Positions 47,743 to 58,475 of a stretch of 64,000 nucleotides of DNA are shown here, piece by piece; position 1 is the stretch's first letter; the number at the start of each line of letters is the position of its first letter. The notes beneath the pieces are model-generated. The model was given only the letters and a program-made list of their open reading frames with translations. It was not told the DNA's origin and made no database searches. Location: NCBI GenBank assembly GCA_902702965.1, contig CACRXP010000667.1:125654-189653 (forward strand), read 5' to 3'. The translations under genes were made by a program, and so were the position numbers. Source of the DNA: Spirometra erinaceieuropaei. Taxonomy: Eukaryota > Platyhelminthes > Cestoda > Diphyllobothriidea > Diphyllobothriidae.

Positions 47743-48540
47743 ATGGGAACCAAACCGTGTGGGGCTTGCGTAGACCGAGTCTTGGGCCTTATCAGTTCCC
47801 ACGTCCATCCCCCGCCCATTTCGGTCTTCTTAACTTTCTCTAACCATCGTCATGCGGTGGATGTAAGGACGAAAGGGAAGTCTGCGCGGTATAAGTCTAC
47901 TGCGCTATAAATAAATTCGCAAACAAACCTCCCGTGAGAGTAGTTAGTGAGGACTTGGTGGATCTAGTTGTCTAAGTATGAATTACTGTTAGCATGTAGT
48001 CTTGGCAGGATATTGATCGTGTTCCTCTCTGTGTTGTTCGCCAGTTCTCCGTCGGCGTGATAACGGACGATGGCACCCAGAAACGTACATCAGCCCGCCA
48101 GCTGCTTCTGCAATGTGAACTATAGCCGCGGGGTCTTTGTATCCTCTTTTTATTTACAGTGTTTAGTCCACCTCTGTTGCGCATAAAGCTCTCCGTACAC
48201 TGGAGACAGGTAGCCATATTGGCCAGTTAAGTAATCAGAACACAATGTTCACCTGCTGGTGAACGCATCTGCTTCTTTCGATAACATGCTGACGACTACG
48301 ATTCTTTGTCTCGTGTGACTGACCATCTCGACTGACTCTAACCGCAAATTTCACTGAAATGGCATTTATGGTACAGAAGCCCGCCTCATGATGCAGCATG
48401 TTGACGAGCCTCAGTTGTCGGTTGTTTCCAGGAGAGATTATAGAGCAGGAGGTCGTTACTTTCTTCGGAACTGAGGTCGCATTTGCGAAATTTATACATA
48501 ACCCCAACACATTGCTTTAACCGTTGGTTTTGATTCCTTT

Positions 48541-48563
48541 GGTAACAATCGGGAGATGGCACC
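48541..48563 (+). repeat. Merlin left terminal inverted repeat
   Basis: 23 bp, exact reverse complement of 49305-49327. Confidence 0.9.
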
Positions 48564-48633
48564 CAAAAAATCCGCCTAACCAAAGCAGCCTGTCTTACGG
48601 GACAGGTAGTAATAGGGGTTTTATGGGTGGTAG

Positions 48634-49047
48634 TTGGTCGGGATGTACGATACTAGCCGACAGAAAGCCTTATTTGAACAGGTGTATGATCGAAGTTGGC
48701 CCGATCTCCGTTCCGTTCTTACAAAATGGGTCGAGAAAAGCAGTATAGTGGTAACGGACGAGTGGAAGGCGTATAATCGTCTTTCCTCAGTAGGTTATCT
48801 ACATTTCTCTGTTAACCACTCAAAGAACTTCAAGGAACCCACCACCGGACGGCACACCAATGCCATTGAGGCATACTGGAGTACGCTGAAAAGGAAACTC
48901 CACGAGGGAGGCCCTGTATGTGGTCAAGCTGTGTGGGCTCATATAGACGAAGTACAGTATCGTCTTTGGTTTGGCCTCAATGCCATGTCTTGGACAGATG
49001 CCTGGGAACTGTTCCTGTCCCATGTTATGCAGACTTATCATCTTTAA
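48634..49047 (+). pseudogene. Merlin transposase, C-terminal DDE_Tnp_IS1595 half
   Basis: About 137 codons. The segment VGMYDTSRQ near the start, VVTDEWKAYNRL at residues about 35-47 (second catalytic Asp), VNHSKNF, and HTNAIEAYWSTLKRKL at about 76-91 (catalytic Glu) are hallmarks of the ISXO2-like/Merlin DDE domain. The first catalytic Asp and the N-terminal region are absent. Upstream in the same frame stops occur (TAG at 48631, TAG at 48613), although the residues around them still resemble the family. The listed start is a non-ATG codon just after a stop and is not a true start. The product would have been a cut-and-paste transposase; this copy cannot be active. Confidence 0.8.
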
Positions 49048-49304
49048 TAGTGATTTTTTTGTAATAAACTGCCATAATGCGAATGTATGCCGTATATTCA
49101 GGTGTACGTGTATAACGATGGGGAAGGTTGGGTAACAGCGACCATCGTCCATGTAGCCTCCTGCGATGTTCGTTCGGCCAGCCCATGTTAGGTCGTCGGG
49201 GAAAGTCCAAGTAGTGCGTGAAAGTAAGCCTGCAACCGCTGATATAACCTGAAGGCGTTTGAGTCCACTGGTAAAGGTATTATTTATAGGTAACGGATTC
49301 TCAT

Positions 49305-49327
49305 GGTGCCATCTCCCGATTGTTACC
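49305..49327 (-). repeat. Merlin right terminal inverted repeat
   Basis: 23 bp, exact reverse complement of 48541-48563. Confidence 0.9.
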
Positions 49328-49342
49328 CCATTGTTGAGTACT

Positions 49343-49435
49343 GTAGAATTACTTTTGCTAGTCCAAGTAACGTATGTACACCGAAATCAGTTTTTTGGCT
49401 TATACGCGTTACTTGGACTGGCAAAAGAATTCTAC
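49343..49435. repeat. Short inverted repeat (hairpin) beside the Merlin element
   Basis: The left arm 49343-49372 (GTAGAATTACTTTTGCTAGT...) and right arm 49407-49435 are reverse complements with about two differences over 30 bp, separated by 34 bp. It may be a tiny MITE or a hairpin from an inversion; it begins 15 bp outside the Merlin end. Confidence 0.75.
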
Positions 49436-50735
49436 ATTAACATGTTCATACCCTTCAAGGACTTCAAGGAATGTGTTTCTTGTTAAGCGACGGATAACTC
49501 GACATGGCAGGCGGATGAAAATCGACGAATCGCTCTGCGCCATATCCACGGTGTTATGAGCCGTGCGGCCATCCGTTATTTTGAGTTCTTAACAAAATGC
49601 TGCGACGAGACACCAAAAAGGAACGGATACCCTAGCCAGAGAACCCCTTGTTCACTGTTCGAACAAATCGAATTTCCAGCTCAATATTCTTGGATTTTTG
49701 TTTTTTTTCTCCCCTTTCATCTCGCCATTTTCCTCTCTCCTCATTTACCCCTCGGTGGCTACTTTTCTGCCATCGCCAGAAAAAATAACTAAACATTGAA
49801 TATGAAGTGTTTAATCAGTCAAACTAACTATTAATATAGAAGCTTCTGACCTACGACGTTAAGCTACGCGACTAAAGTTGCATCTCAAAACTTATTCGAC
49901 TACAAGCAAATAAATATGCGAGTATGCTGACATTTGAAAAAAATCCGGACCTAAGTTTACGGAGACTCCTTCACTTCCGGATAGAATTCTAAACATGAGG
50001 CCTAATTAAGGCCTTACGCAAACAGCCTCTTAAGTTATTACTAGGGCATGTGGCCGACGAGTTTGCGTGCGTGCCATTCGGTTCCATTCATAAGTGGGGG
50101 TGTGAATATACTTGACTTCAGTAGGCAGGTTTCAAGAATGTTTGTGATGAAAGGTCTGGTCATCTCCCGCTAGAGCAGCATTTGAGCGAATAAAAGGAAG
50201 ATGCACGAGGACAAACATCCGATTCCTGCAGCTAATAAATCAAAGGGAAACCAGCAAATAGCGACCATATGGCGTGCAAATAGTTTTATTGCTTTCAACC
50301 AAGTAAGATTTAACGGGCGCCTTACGGAGGCAAAACGGAACTATAACACGTCCATAGGCAACTTTTGGAACACGTAATACTTACATCTAGGTCCAGTTCC
50401 CGCCTGCCAGCCGTTCCAAAACAAATAAAACGGTTATGTAGAAGTAGCGCCCTGCGATATATCTTGCCGCAATACAGAACACAAATGCCCCCCCCCCTTT
50501 TTTTTTATTCATGACTCTCTGTCCCAGAGCTCACGCAGACAGCCGCGCAGTAAACGGCATTCGACAATATCTAAGTGTGGTCCTCGATGACGAAGGGATT
50601 TTTGATGGTTTGTTCACACCACCTGTCTCTCAGGACGCCAGCCCATGAAATACTCTTAGGGAAACCCATTTCTGGCTTTGAATTTCGCCGAATGGGGGTA
50701 TATCGGACAGACGCCGGCAAACGGTTAGAGTTTTA
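49436..50735. other. No feature recognised
   Basis: Unassigned. A C10/T10-type homopolymer junction lies near 50487-50506. Confidence 0.4.
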
Positions 50736-50815
50736 GGAGATACGATCGCTGGAACAAGAATGTTGTTAGTCTAACGTTTCGGATTCGCGCACGAATCCAA
50801 AGCCAGGGGGAGCTA
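50736..50815 (-). mobile_element. Penelope-like element, 3' tip fragment
   Basis: Antisense tip GGAGATACGATCGCTGGAAC, then TCTAACGTTTCGGATTCGCG and CACGAATCC. The hairpin arms GGATTC/GAATCC are intact; the CTGATGA part is lost. Confidence 0.65.
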
Positions 50816-50845
50816 TCGAAAATACGTGTTGAGCGTAAAAATAGG

Positions 50846-50858
50846 ACACACACACACA
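50846..50858. repeat. Short CA microsatellite
   Basis: AC repeat of about 13 bp. Confidence 0.7.
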
Positions 50859-50967
50859 GGCCGCGGGAGACAGATAATGAGACCAATGTAACAATTGACA
50901 TGGGAGAAAAAAATGGAATCGTTAATAGAGTCTGACAATGCAAATGTTCCGGTGGAATTCGGCTAAT

Positions 50968-51095
50968 TACTCCCGACGCGGATGGCCGAACACGCGGCTA
51001 GTTCAATGGGACGCAACCACACCTTTAGATATGATATGATCGTCTGACGGGCGAGCTGCTTCAGTCATTGTTCTCGGTCTGCAGGTTATTGACAG
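50968..51095 (+). pseudogene. Fragment of PLE GIY-YIG domain
   Basis: ACGCGGATGGCCGAACACGC matches the RMAEHA segment of the 36.2 kb copy, followed by GACGGGCGAGCTGCTTCAGT (the RELLESW segment). It is decayed and in opposite orientation to the tip at 50.74-50.8 kb, another inverted PLE arrangement. Confidence 0.5.
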
Positions 51096-51328
51096 GCACG
51101 GTGAACACACCTTCTATGTTCAGGGATAAGACATTTTACAGCCCTGAATACTTTTTTACAATGGAGGGAACGTAGGCAAACACCTCTCCACTTCAGGAGG
51201 ACAGTATCGATTGGTGCATCGTCATAGGCGCAAAAGCCGTGGCTGGACGCCCTAGAGTCATCTTTCGCACGTCAGACACCACTTTTTGAATCAAATTGTC
51301 AATCACTGTACCCAATACGCGTCCTCAG

Positions 51329-51616
51329 TATGCGACCACAATTTACAAAAGTCGGTCCACTACCGTGACGACGAGTTGTATGGTGTCTGGGGCCTCCTAT
51401 TATGAGCAGCAGCCACTGAAGCATTTGAAACCTAAGTCCAAGCACATTGGACTTGACAACCAATTCTATTATTCGGACATCTACCGCAACCCCGTTGCTG
51501 GTGGCGCTCCACCACCACCACCACCACCACCACCACCACCGCCGCCACCACCACCACCACCACCACCACCACCACCACCACCAGTACCGCTGGACTCCGC
51601 TAAGCGGCGACAGTAG
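51329..51616 (+). CDS. Candidate exon with poly-proline tract (uncertain)
   Basis: An open plus-strand frame with non-repetitive, protein-like sequence (YATTIYKSRSTTVTTS, YYEQQPLKHLKPKSKHIG, NQFYYSDIYRNPVAGG) leading into about 25 consecutive prolines from the CCA array. A possible acceptor, GCGTCCTCAG, precedes 51329. A possible donor, CCA|GTACCG at about 51585, would join in phase 0 to the candidate exon at 52027. Such a tract could bind EVH1/SH3/profilin. No family recognised. The frame could be chance plus microsatellite. Confidence 0.3.
   Translation, partial: YATTIYKSRSTTVTTSCMVSGASYYEQQPLKHLKPKSKHIGLDNQFYYSDIYRNPVAGGAPPPPPPPPPPPPPPPPPPPPPPPPPVPLDSAKRRQ
51509..51583 (+). repeat. CCA microsatellite
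   Basis: 75 bp of CCA units with a GCCGCC interruption; encodes poly-Pro in one frame and poly-His in another. Confidence 0.9.
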
Positions 51617-52026
51617 TCCAGCTCACCGTTGATATTCTATTTTCCCTCTAGTCTGGACTCATTGTTCGTTACCGGGCGCACGGAGTCACTGGCCATTAAG
51701 GCGCCGATTCTATCGTCTATACCAAAAACGGCGGCAGATAAAGGTAATCATCAAAGATTACGACAGGCAAGACATGACTGAGGTCACATGGGACATATAG
51801 CAGACAGCGATTTGTCTCTTCCTTGTAACATTGACATGGTCTACCAATTAGCAGACGTCTTATAGGTTCCCAAGGTAATAATCAACATAGCCTGCATTTG
51901 TTTCCAGTAAATGAGAGCCAAAGCCCAAACAGTTGTACCAATCTCCGTCCTTAAAGATGAAGCTTCAGCATCGGATAACGCAGTAGAATATCACTTCCAT
52001 GTGAGCTACATTATTTTTGTTCCCAG

Positions 52027-52341
52027 AATTATTATTTTCCGATAGTGGCAACGACAGCTCAAGATTCTGCTGCTTTTCCGACAGCACATCCAAGAGACAA
52101 GTTTGTGGCTCTGGCACCGACTCGTCGAACGTTCCCAGGCCACATAAACCTTCGGCACCCCGTCTCCCTTAAACCACCACCCCGCCGCCACCACGACCAT
52201 CACCACAGCAGTGGGATCATCATTCCGAAGGCAATTAAAAGTTCGCCCAAGTGCACACGTAGTGTGCTAATTACTAGTAGTCGCCTCGTGTGCGAAAGTA
52301 GCCCAGGTCGAGTTCGACGGTGTCCAAGACTGCGTTATTAG
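52027..52341 (+). CDS. Candidate exon, basic His/Pro-rich (uncertain)
   Basis: A strong acceptor (TTATTTTTGTTCCCAG) directly precedes 52027, and the following 104 codons are open: NYYFPIVATTAQDSAAFP, then PPPRRHHDHHHSSG. The frame ends in TAG at 52339. It is phase-compatible with the poly-proline candidate upstream. There is no known domain; it could be a spurious frame in a GC-rich low-complexity region. Confidence 0.3.
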   Translation, partial: NYYFPIVATTAQDSAAFPTAHPRDKFVALAPTRRTFPGHINLRHPVSLKPPPRRHHDHHHSSGIIIPKAIKSSPKCTRSVLITSSRLVCESSPGRVRRCPRLRY

Positions 52342-52790
52342 CTGGGAGGGGGGGGGGCGGGCATGAGATAACGCCAGGTCAAGCGCCTTGCAGCCGTTGC
52401 TGTTTCGCGCGCCATGCCCTCACCGCAAATAGCGGTACCAATGGCACAACCCCCCCACCACCACCGTCTCCACACCTAGGGAACATTATCCGCGCAGACG
52501 GGGTCGGGGGGGGGGGTGGACGACGGGTAGGGGTGGGTTTGGAGTAGGCGGCGGGGGAGGGGGGTTGACATGCCCAGGCTTGTCGTATCTTACCGGAACT
52601 GGCATGATTCATCACCAGCATGTCCTGCGGTCCGTTGGGATGACGGGGGGACGCAGCGTGAGATGTCGCGGCAAGGCGACAAGGGGAGGCGGGACGCTCA
52701 GGGTGGCGCGCCCTCTATTAGTCAATCAGTCATGGTAGGCCGCGGCTCCACTCATACGTATCTATCGGGCTACTGCTCTCGTTAACAAGA
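52340..52790. repeat. GC-rich low-complexity region with G and C runs
   Basis: Contains G10-11 runs near 52350 and 52508, CCCCCCACCACCACC and GGCGGCGGGGGAGGGGGG. Frames on both strands are open and Gly- or Pro-rich; no evidence separates coding from simple sequence. Confidence 0.5.
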
Positions 52791-53105
52791 ATAGTTTGCT
52801 TCTTCTGCATATGTGTCGAGGGCAGTTATGTTATTTTTGGTAGCGTATGCATAACTCCGAACGAATAGGCTCGCCAATTAATTATTTCGGGGACGTATGT
52901 GGTATGCAGCAGACGTCTAAACGAATACGTAGCCCAGCCTAAAAATCATTTTGGAAGAATTTACACGGCAGCATTGACTTACTTCAATCTCATTAACATT
53001 GAGATGTAGCTCGATGCTGAAATCAAGCGATCCTTGGCGCGTTAGATGTTGGGACGCATATGCTTATGAAATGGCCGAATAACCATCAAAGTAGACATAG
53101 ATGAG

Positions 53106-53215
53106 ATGGAGCCAACAAAGACAAGGGAGACCGGAATGACCATTTCTGGCTTATTAGCCGTCATCAGCCAGTCATACCCAACCCCAAGTGTGGATCACTT
53201 GAGATTCGGCCTCAT
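53106..53215 (-). repeat. tRNA-derived SINE, copy S3 (body only)
   Basis: Minus-oriented body: GACAAGGGAGACCGGAATGA, CATTTCTGGCTTATTAGCCG, CCCCAAGTGTGGATCACTTG. The tRNA head is absent or unrecognisable. Confidence 0.7.
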
Positions 53216-53654
53216 CTCATCTATGTCTACAACTAGTCGTTGTGCGACCGCCTGCGAGGGTTCCAGTATGAGCCCCAAAGGCACAACGGAACGAGCATGT
53301 TCCGTAACCTACCTGATCGGTGAGCGCCCACTGTCATAACCATCAAAGTTACCGATGCTGACGACAGGACAGAAAAGGCTTGTCATCGGGGTTCTATTTC
53401 GACTGGACGCGCCGGGTGAACTTTTGAAAAGACCTAACTCAAGCTGCATCACATACCTTTCCAGCAGCAAACGACCGTGCACTGTTCTCCACCAGTCCCC
53501 TGTTATACGGAGAGAGCAAGGGAAAATTACCTGTTTAGACCACTTCTATGTGTATTTACTTCTTCACCTCTTCCTGTGAGTCAGAATATATTGTTCTCAT
53601 GAGCCGGGTGTTTGTTCAACAGAGCAAGAATACATCTTCCAACGAAATGGTCAA

Positions 53655-53841
53655 CTAAGGAACATTACCAACCCTGTCCTCGGTAACATGGTAGACAAAC
53701 ACCACCTTGTAGATGACGGACAGCCCTGCCGAATAATTTACGTGCTCCACCAACTTATCCAAAGCCACTTTGGCAGCTTCTGTTGGCTGCGGCAGAGGCG
53801 CCTGCGATCGCATTACGCAAACCGATGCTGAGGGCACAGAA
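53655..53841 (-). other. Possible minus-strand exon, unrecognised
   Basis: A good acceptor (TTCTTCTGTGCCCTCAG) is followed by an open frame that includes QPTEAAKVALDKLVEHVNYS and GLSVIYKVVFVYH, ending in TAG at 53655. The amphipathic pattern is protein-like, but no family was recognised and no partner exon was found. It lies on the strand of the EVA-1-like gene and has a stop, so it could only be an alternative terminal exon or a separate gene. Confidence 0.2.
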
Positions 53842-54124
53842 GAACTTCATACAGGTTACACAGTTGCCAAGCCTACCAGCCCGCTGCTGCTGACTGCAAG
53901 TTTGGTGTTTCACATTCTCTCCCCTCCCAAACCGCAGTTTCAACCTAGTTGTCCACTTGTTCACTACTTTAATAACAATATAAATGTACAGGCCTGAAGA
54001 GAATTTCGCAGAAGCCAAACTTCCTAAACGGTCTTTTGAATACCATACCTCTGAATGGTACAGGGGGGGGGAAGCTCACCGAACGTTCTTACAGAATTCG
54101 ATCGTTCCGTAGTGCCTTTCAGAC

Positions 54125-54262
54125 TCCCTCTCTCGAGCCTAACCAGCAGCCGCAAAACCGCGCATGATGTAGGCAGAATGCTATTACCGACAAAGACAAG
54201 GGAGACTGGAATGGTCATTTCCGGCTTATTAGCCGTCGTCAGCCAGTCGTACCCATCGAAAC
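54125..54262 (-). repeat. tRNA-derived SINE, copy S4
   Basis: Minus-oriented: CAGCAGCCGCAAAACCGCGC, GACAAAGACAAGGGAGACTG, TTTCCGGCTTATTAGCCGTC. It faces copy S5 head to head. Confidence 0.75.
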
Positions 54263-54274
54263 CGACAAGACAAC

Positions 54275-54450
54275 TGGCCCGTGCCCCAGTGGTTAGGGGG
54301 GGTAGACCTCTAACTACCAAGTCGCCAGTTCGAGCCTTGGGTGTTCCACACTTTGGGGTTGGGTATGACTGGCTGGCGACGGTTAATAAGCCAGAAATGG
54401 TCATTCGAGTCTCCCTTGTCTTTCTCGGTAATAACATTTTGCCCATACCT
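54275..54450 (+). repeat. tRNA-derived SINE, copy S5 (with head)
   Basis: The plus-strand head has GTGCCCCAGTGGTTAGG (A box region), GACCTCTAACTACC (anticodon arm) and CCAGTTCGAGCC (B box, about 54325-54336). The body follows: GGGTATGACTGGCTGGCGAC, TAAGCCAGAAATGGTCATTC, GAGTCTCCCTTGTCTTTCTC. With S4 it makes an inverted pair. Confidence 0.8.
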
Positions 54451-55139
54451 GTGAATATTTCCGATAGTAGCCAGGGGGAGTGTGAACTCCTGACTCAAAC
54501 AGCATCACGCATGACCCAATGCCCGACGAAGTAGGCTCTGGTTTAAACCCAGGTTGCTTCTGGGATTTATCTGGCAGATAACTGACGGAGGATGACAACA
54601 CTCGCTATACCTGTCGTCTTAGTCATCAATGGCGATACTCATCGGGCAGTGACGGCTTCGTGCTGTGCAACCAAACACGACACTTCTACACCTGTTCTGC
54701 AAGACAAAACAGAACATGTGCATTCCATCCTGCATATAAGGCGGATATGAACCATCCAGTTCATTTGCGACCCGCTGAAAGATAGCCTTGCGTGATATGC
54801 ATCATAATTTACTCTAAAAATCAGGTCGTCCCTTTAATTTTAGCTCACAAAAAACGTCTTTCACCGGCGTTGGCCTGACAATTTAGCGCATTCGGTCAGA
54901 ATGTTGGCTTTTCAGCATTTCTTCACTTCCATGTCGCAACGTCCGTTATTCCAGTGTGCGTGTTCTATAACTGTTGCAGATTTTCAGTGTTTACATAAAC
55001 GTCCTTGACTCGCAATGCTCTCTCCGGTGATGGCCCCAGAACGCGACACAAATAAAGAGCATTATCCGTCTGCAGAATTGAGTAGCCGGCTGACATGGGT
55101 CAAAGGTAGACACAGAAGCCAATGGGACGAATTCGGTGG

Positions 55140-55302
55140 TTCAACTCGGTCCTGTCGACAAGTACTGGACTTCCAACCAATAAGTCGCGTGTTGGGGCCT
55201 CAAGGATTGCGAAACCTGGGCTTGGACGTGGATGACTGTCGACGGCCAATAAGCCATAAATGGTCCTTTCCATCTCCTTGTTTTTGTTAATAATGTCATC
55301 CT
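55140..55302 (+). repeat. tRNA-derived SINE, copy S6
   Basis: Head CGGTCCTGTCGACAAGTACT, then GGACTTCCAACCAATAAGTC; body GGATGACTGTCGACGGCCAA, then TAAGCCATAAATGGTCC and CTCCTTGTTTTTGTTAATAA. It aligns with copies S2 and S5 over head and body; more diverged. Confidence 0.65.
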
Positions 55303-55582
55303 AGGCTGTTTGTCTATCAACTCCGTGCACTACATTTTGATCAATCTCAAGACAGGACAGTTTGAACGTCGCAATCGACAGTGTTCGCTGCAAGTTCCAC
55401 GGACTAGACACAACATCGGTGACTTATGCATAAATTAGTCCATGGGACGGCAAACTTGTGCAGCATATTACGCGCTCTAACCTACCTCAGGCACCCTGCT
55501 TCGATGATAAGACAGTGTCATGGCGACCGTAGGTGGGTTCGGGCGTGCTGGTCGACACAGTTAAACGGTTCATTCGTGCAGG

Positions 55583-55601
55583 TCACACACACACACACAC
55601 A
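55583..55601. repeat. Short CA microsatellite
   Basis: About nine CA units. Confidence 0.8.
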
Positions 55602-57836
55602 ACCTAGCTTTCGGAGCTTTTGAGGGGTTTCCGTAATCGCATCTCACGTGGGTTGAAGGGTCATTCATGCCGCATTATGAAGGGCGTAAAACTATAGCAC
55701 AACATACCCAATGACACCGTCATGACGGGCCAAATTTACGATTCAGAAATCGCTTTCGAATTTTCATTTTCCCCCCGCCTGTGCTTCGCTTTATGGTCGT
55801 TTATACCTGTCCGTCAAATGCAACTACTGATGGATGCATGTTCTTGCTGTTTCCGGGTAACATAATATTAACCCTTTCCATATGGAAAAACCTCATGCTT
55901 AATAGACATCTTTCGTTAGAGAAAAGTGTACCACTTTGCCCTGATTAATGAACGCTTCTCAGCTTCCTTACAGGACCAATCAGAGATCACGTCTGCTGGT
56001 AAATTTTCATAATCCAGACTTTCGGGCTGTGGAGAATTTCGTCGCCAGACTGGCTCTTGTGCTTAAGCTCGAAGGCTTACCGGAATGTTCATAATCTGTC
56101 ATAACCTAACTAGGTAATTCATGTCCAGGACTCAAGGCTCGTAAAAAGCAAACAATTACAGGCCTGCTTTTCTACTTTCTGGTAAGGTTCTTCTCCCGTA
56201 TGCAACAGTTGACATTTTGAACGAGAATAATTTGCCACAAAATTTGACCTTAAATTGAAAACAGCGTCCTCATCCTCAGAACTCAGACACCATTTATTAA
56301 GGCAACTGCCCACTTCGCTACTGCGTTATGTGTTTACAATTGTTTTGCGAGGGTGTTTCCGTCTCGTTTGTAGCAGAACACAATCCACCTTATGATGTTG
56401 CCAAAACTTATCGAAATAACCTGGTGTGACGACTATCTAGTTTAATGCTATAGGTTTAGCTAGCTAGGATTGCAGTGCAAATCCAATGAATTGGAAATGT
56501 GAACGTCGGTGAGGCAATCAGCAGTTAAATTTAAAGACCATTTGTAACTGTTATAGATTGAAGACCGACTCAACATGCTCCCACCATACGTCCTTTCTGC
56601 GAATTCTTTCAAACTGCTATTCTGCTTCTTAGGAGCTAAGTGAAACGGCAAAACGCCCTGCGCTTTCAAAAGGTATGCGGAAACTCGATATATGCACTTT
56701 TTTCCTAGCTGGCTTCACGCACTTTATATGCCCCATGACATTACGCGGGGAACCAATGTCTAATTACACCATACAACTCCAGATGTACAGTTTGCTGATT
56801 CGGTTGAAATTTAAGCAGATAATGTACGACAATTATGAGATTGAAATAAAGCTCAGGAAAAATGGACGGTGTCCACAGGAACCAGAAGAATAACTTCCAG
56901 ATGTCCTTAAAACGTCTGACTCCTTATAACTATGAGGAACCGCCAACATGATACAGGCTTGATTGGTTCATGAAATCTAGCCTGCGACTGTGAAACAATC
57001 TGTCGCATTTATTATTTCGAGCAAGATTTAAAAAAAGCATAAAGAACTAGCTCCTAAACACAATTGCATTCAACACTGAGCCCATGCAGATATGGTAAGT
57101 CTCGTGAGTTTTCCTGTCAAGAGAAAGAACATAGGCAAGCTTCCTTCCCTTTGGCAACGTAGACCGCGGTGCACACTCTTGTGTGTTAACAACATAGGAA
57201 AGTCAGACTGGCAAAGGCAGTAGGTGCAGGGACAGGCTTGAGGAAACAGACGGCTTTTAGACCATCCACACTCGCACGTTTCCACCACTTACAATCAACC
57301 ATTCCTCGTAAACTCAAATATCAGGATGATGGAGCGGAATGCTTGAGGAAAGGCGTGGTGAAAACCACTCAAGGGTCGGCAGAACTTTTCCCTCTCTGTC
57401 TTGCTCCTATAAAGCACTGGGGTTATGTCTACAGAAGGCCGCTTAAAGATGTGATCTGGCGCAGTGGTCAGCATGGCACAAACTTTAGGCGTGCCAAAAA
57501 TGCCTGCCTGTTGCAAGAGCGCAAATCATTTAGAGGGCTCAAGTTGATTCAGTTACTGGTATAGGCATAAATATTCGGCAAATCGCAATGGGTCTCATTG
57601 TCCCTAGGGGTTATCAAGCAGCCCATTGGCCGGATCGGTTAAAACGACGGGACGCACAATCGACAGGCGTTGTGTGTTGTCCTGTGATCCGCCACGCATG
57701 TCTTTACTTCCCCTTTCCCTTCAGCAACGAAACATGCTCGGTCAGCGGAATTCTGTACTCTCCGCGAGTATGACTGGGAATTCGGACATCACAGACAAAC
57801 ATTGTTTGGAAAGATCACTTTTGCGTATTCACTTAC
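55602..57836. other. No feature recognised
   Basis: Searched on the minus strand for the exon following the lectin exon at 57837. A good acceptor (TTCTTTCTCTTGACAG, before about 57109) is followed by only 14 codons and a stop in phase 1 (GKLTRLTISAWAQC), which could be a short alternative end. Nothing stronger was found. Confidence 0.35.
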
Positions 57837-58007
57837 CGCACGCATAGGTGAGACGTAGGTGTCTTTTGCCGCAGACAGTAGGCTGGTTTGATGGTAGCAT
57901 TGAAGGATCAGGCATCACAGAGCATGTCCTCCGTCGGTCGCAGAGGCCACGGAGATGAGGTGACACATCGATGTTTGCGGGGCAAAGTGTGGATAGGTGA
58001 GACATCT
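57837..58007 (-). CDS. EVA-1-like receptor: exon for C-terminal half of SUEL domain 2
   Basis: 171-base exon, phase 1 at both ends. The acceptor TTGTTTTACCCACCCAG precedes 58007 and the donor TGCG|GTAAGT follows 57837. It encodes EMSHLSTLCPANIDVSPHL, then RGLCDRRRTCSVM, then a Cys before GKRHLRLTYAC. The CxxxxxC pair followed by a Cys and a final LxLxYxC is the hallmark of the second half of a galactose-binding (SUEL/Gal_Lectin) domain. The Cys-to-Cys distance CPANIDVSPHLRGLC is 14, identical to the equivalent spacing in domain 1. The usual DPCPG motif is not conserved (QPTVCGK here). The domain would lie outside the cell and bind glycans or guidance ligands. Confidence 0.85.
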
Positions 58008-58475
58008 CTGGGTGGGTAAAACAATGATTTAGACAATATAAGCGTATAAGTGAAAGTTCTCTATCATTGACAGGTGAACGGAACATCGACTGAAGACAGG
58101 TAGCCGGAAATATTGCAATTTTGCAAGACCATATGGACTCAGGTCACTGTTACCACTAAGAAAGTGTTCACTGGTCGGGACGGTTGGTAATCCATGCAAC
58201 AGGGACATAACTTGCCTCTCATCTTGCGGGTGGATGCTTAGCTGTTCCTGGTGGTCGCCTGCTCGCCATAAGAACTTAAACTATGGCCATTATTGTTCGG
58301 CGAACTACTGCACAGCATCTATATTGTGTGGTAAGGAGCTCAAGAACTAGAGGCGAACGCAGCCATTGCAGAATTGCAAGAATCAATTTCCTCAGGAAGC
58401 GCAAGTTTGCTAACATAAGCATATCTGATGGTGCCTTTTATCCGCTGACGTACCCCTTTGCATCCACTCTTTCTC

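Larger units (their letters stand above)
48541..49327 (+). mobile_element. Merlin (IS1016/ISXO2-like) DNA transposon, internally deleted
   Basis: 787 bp bounded by perfect 23 bp terminal inverted repeats (48541-48563 and 49305-49327), beginning GGTAACAATCGGGAGATGGC and starting with GG as Merlin ends do. A weaker AATCCG match extends the similarity inward. It contains the C-terminal half of a Merlin-type transposase. Complete Merlin elements are typically longer, so the 5' half of the gene has been lost. No clear 8-9 bp target duplication is visible in the flanks, which may reflect age. Confidence 0.8.
20741..57836 (-). other. Putative 37 kb intron of the EVA-1-like gene
   Basis: If the lectin exons and the transmembrane exon belong to one transcript, this whole interval is one phase-1 intron. 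The donor GTAAGT at 57836 and acceptor TTTTTTAG at 20741 are both strong. The content fits intronic or intergenic DNA: PLE fragments, SINEs, MITEs, foldback elements and a Merlin transposon, with no convincing minus-strand exon. Alternatives are one or more small undetected symmetrical exons inside it, or two separate genes. Confidence 0.5.

Noticed and set aside
51447..51632. Poly-His frame
   Set aside because: Out-of-frame reading of the CCA microsatellite.
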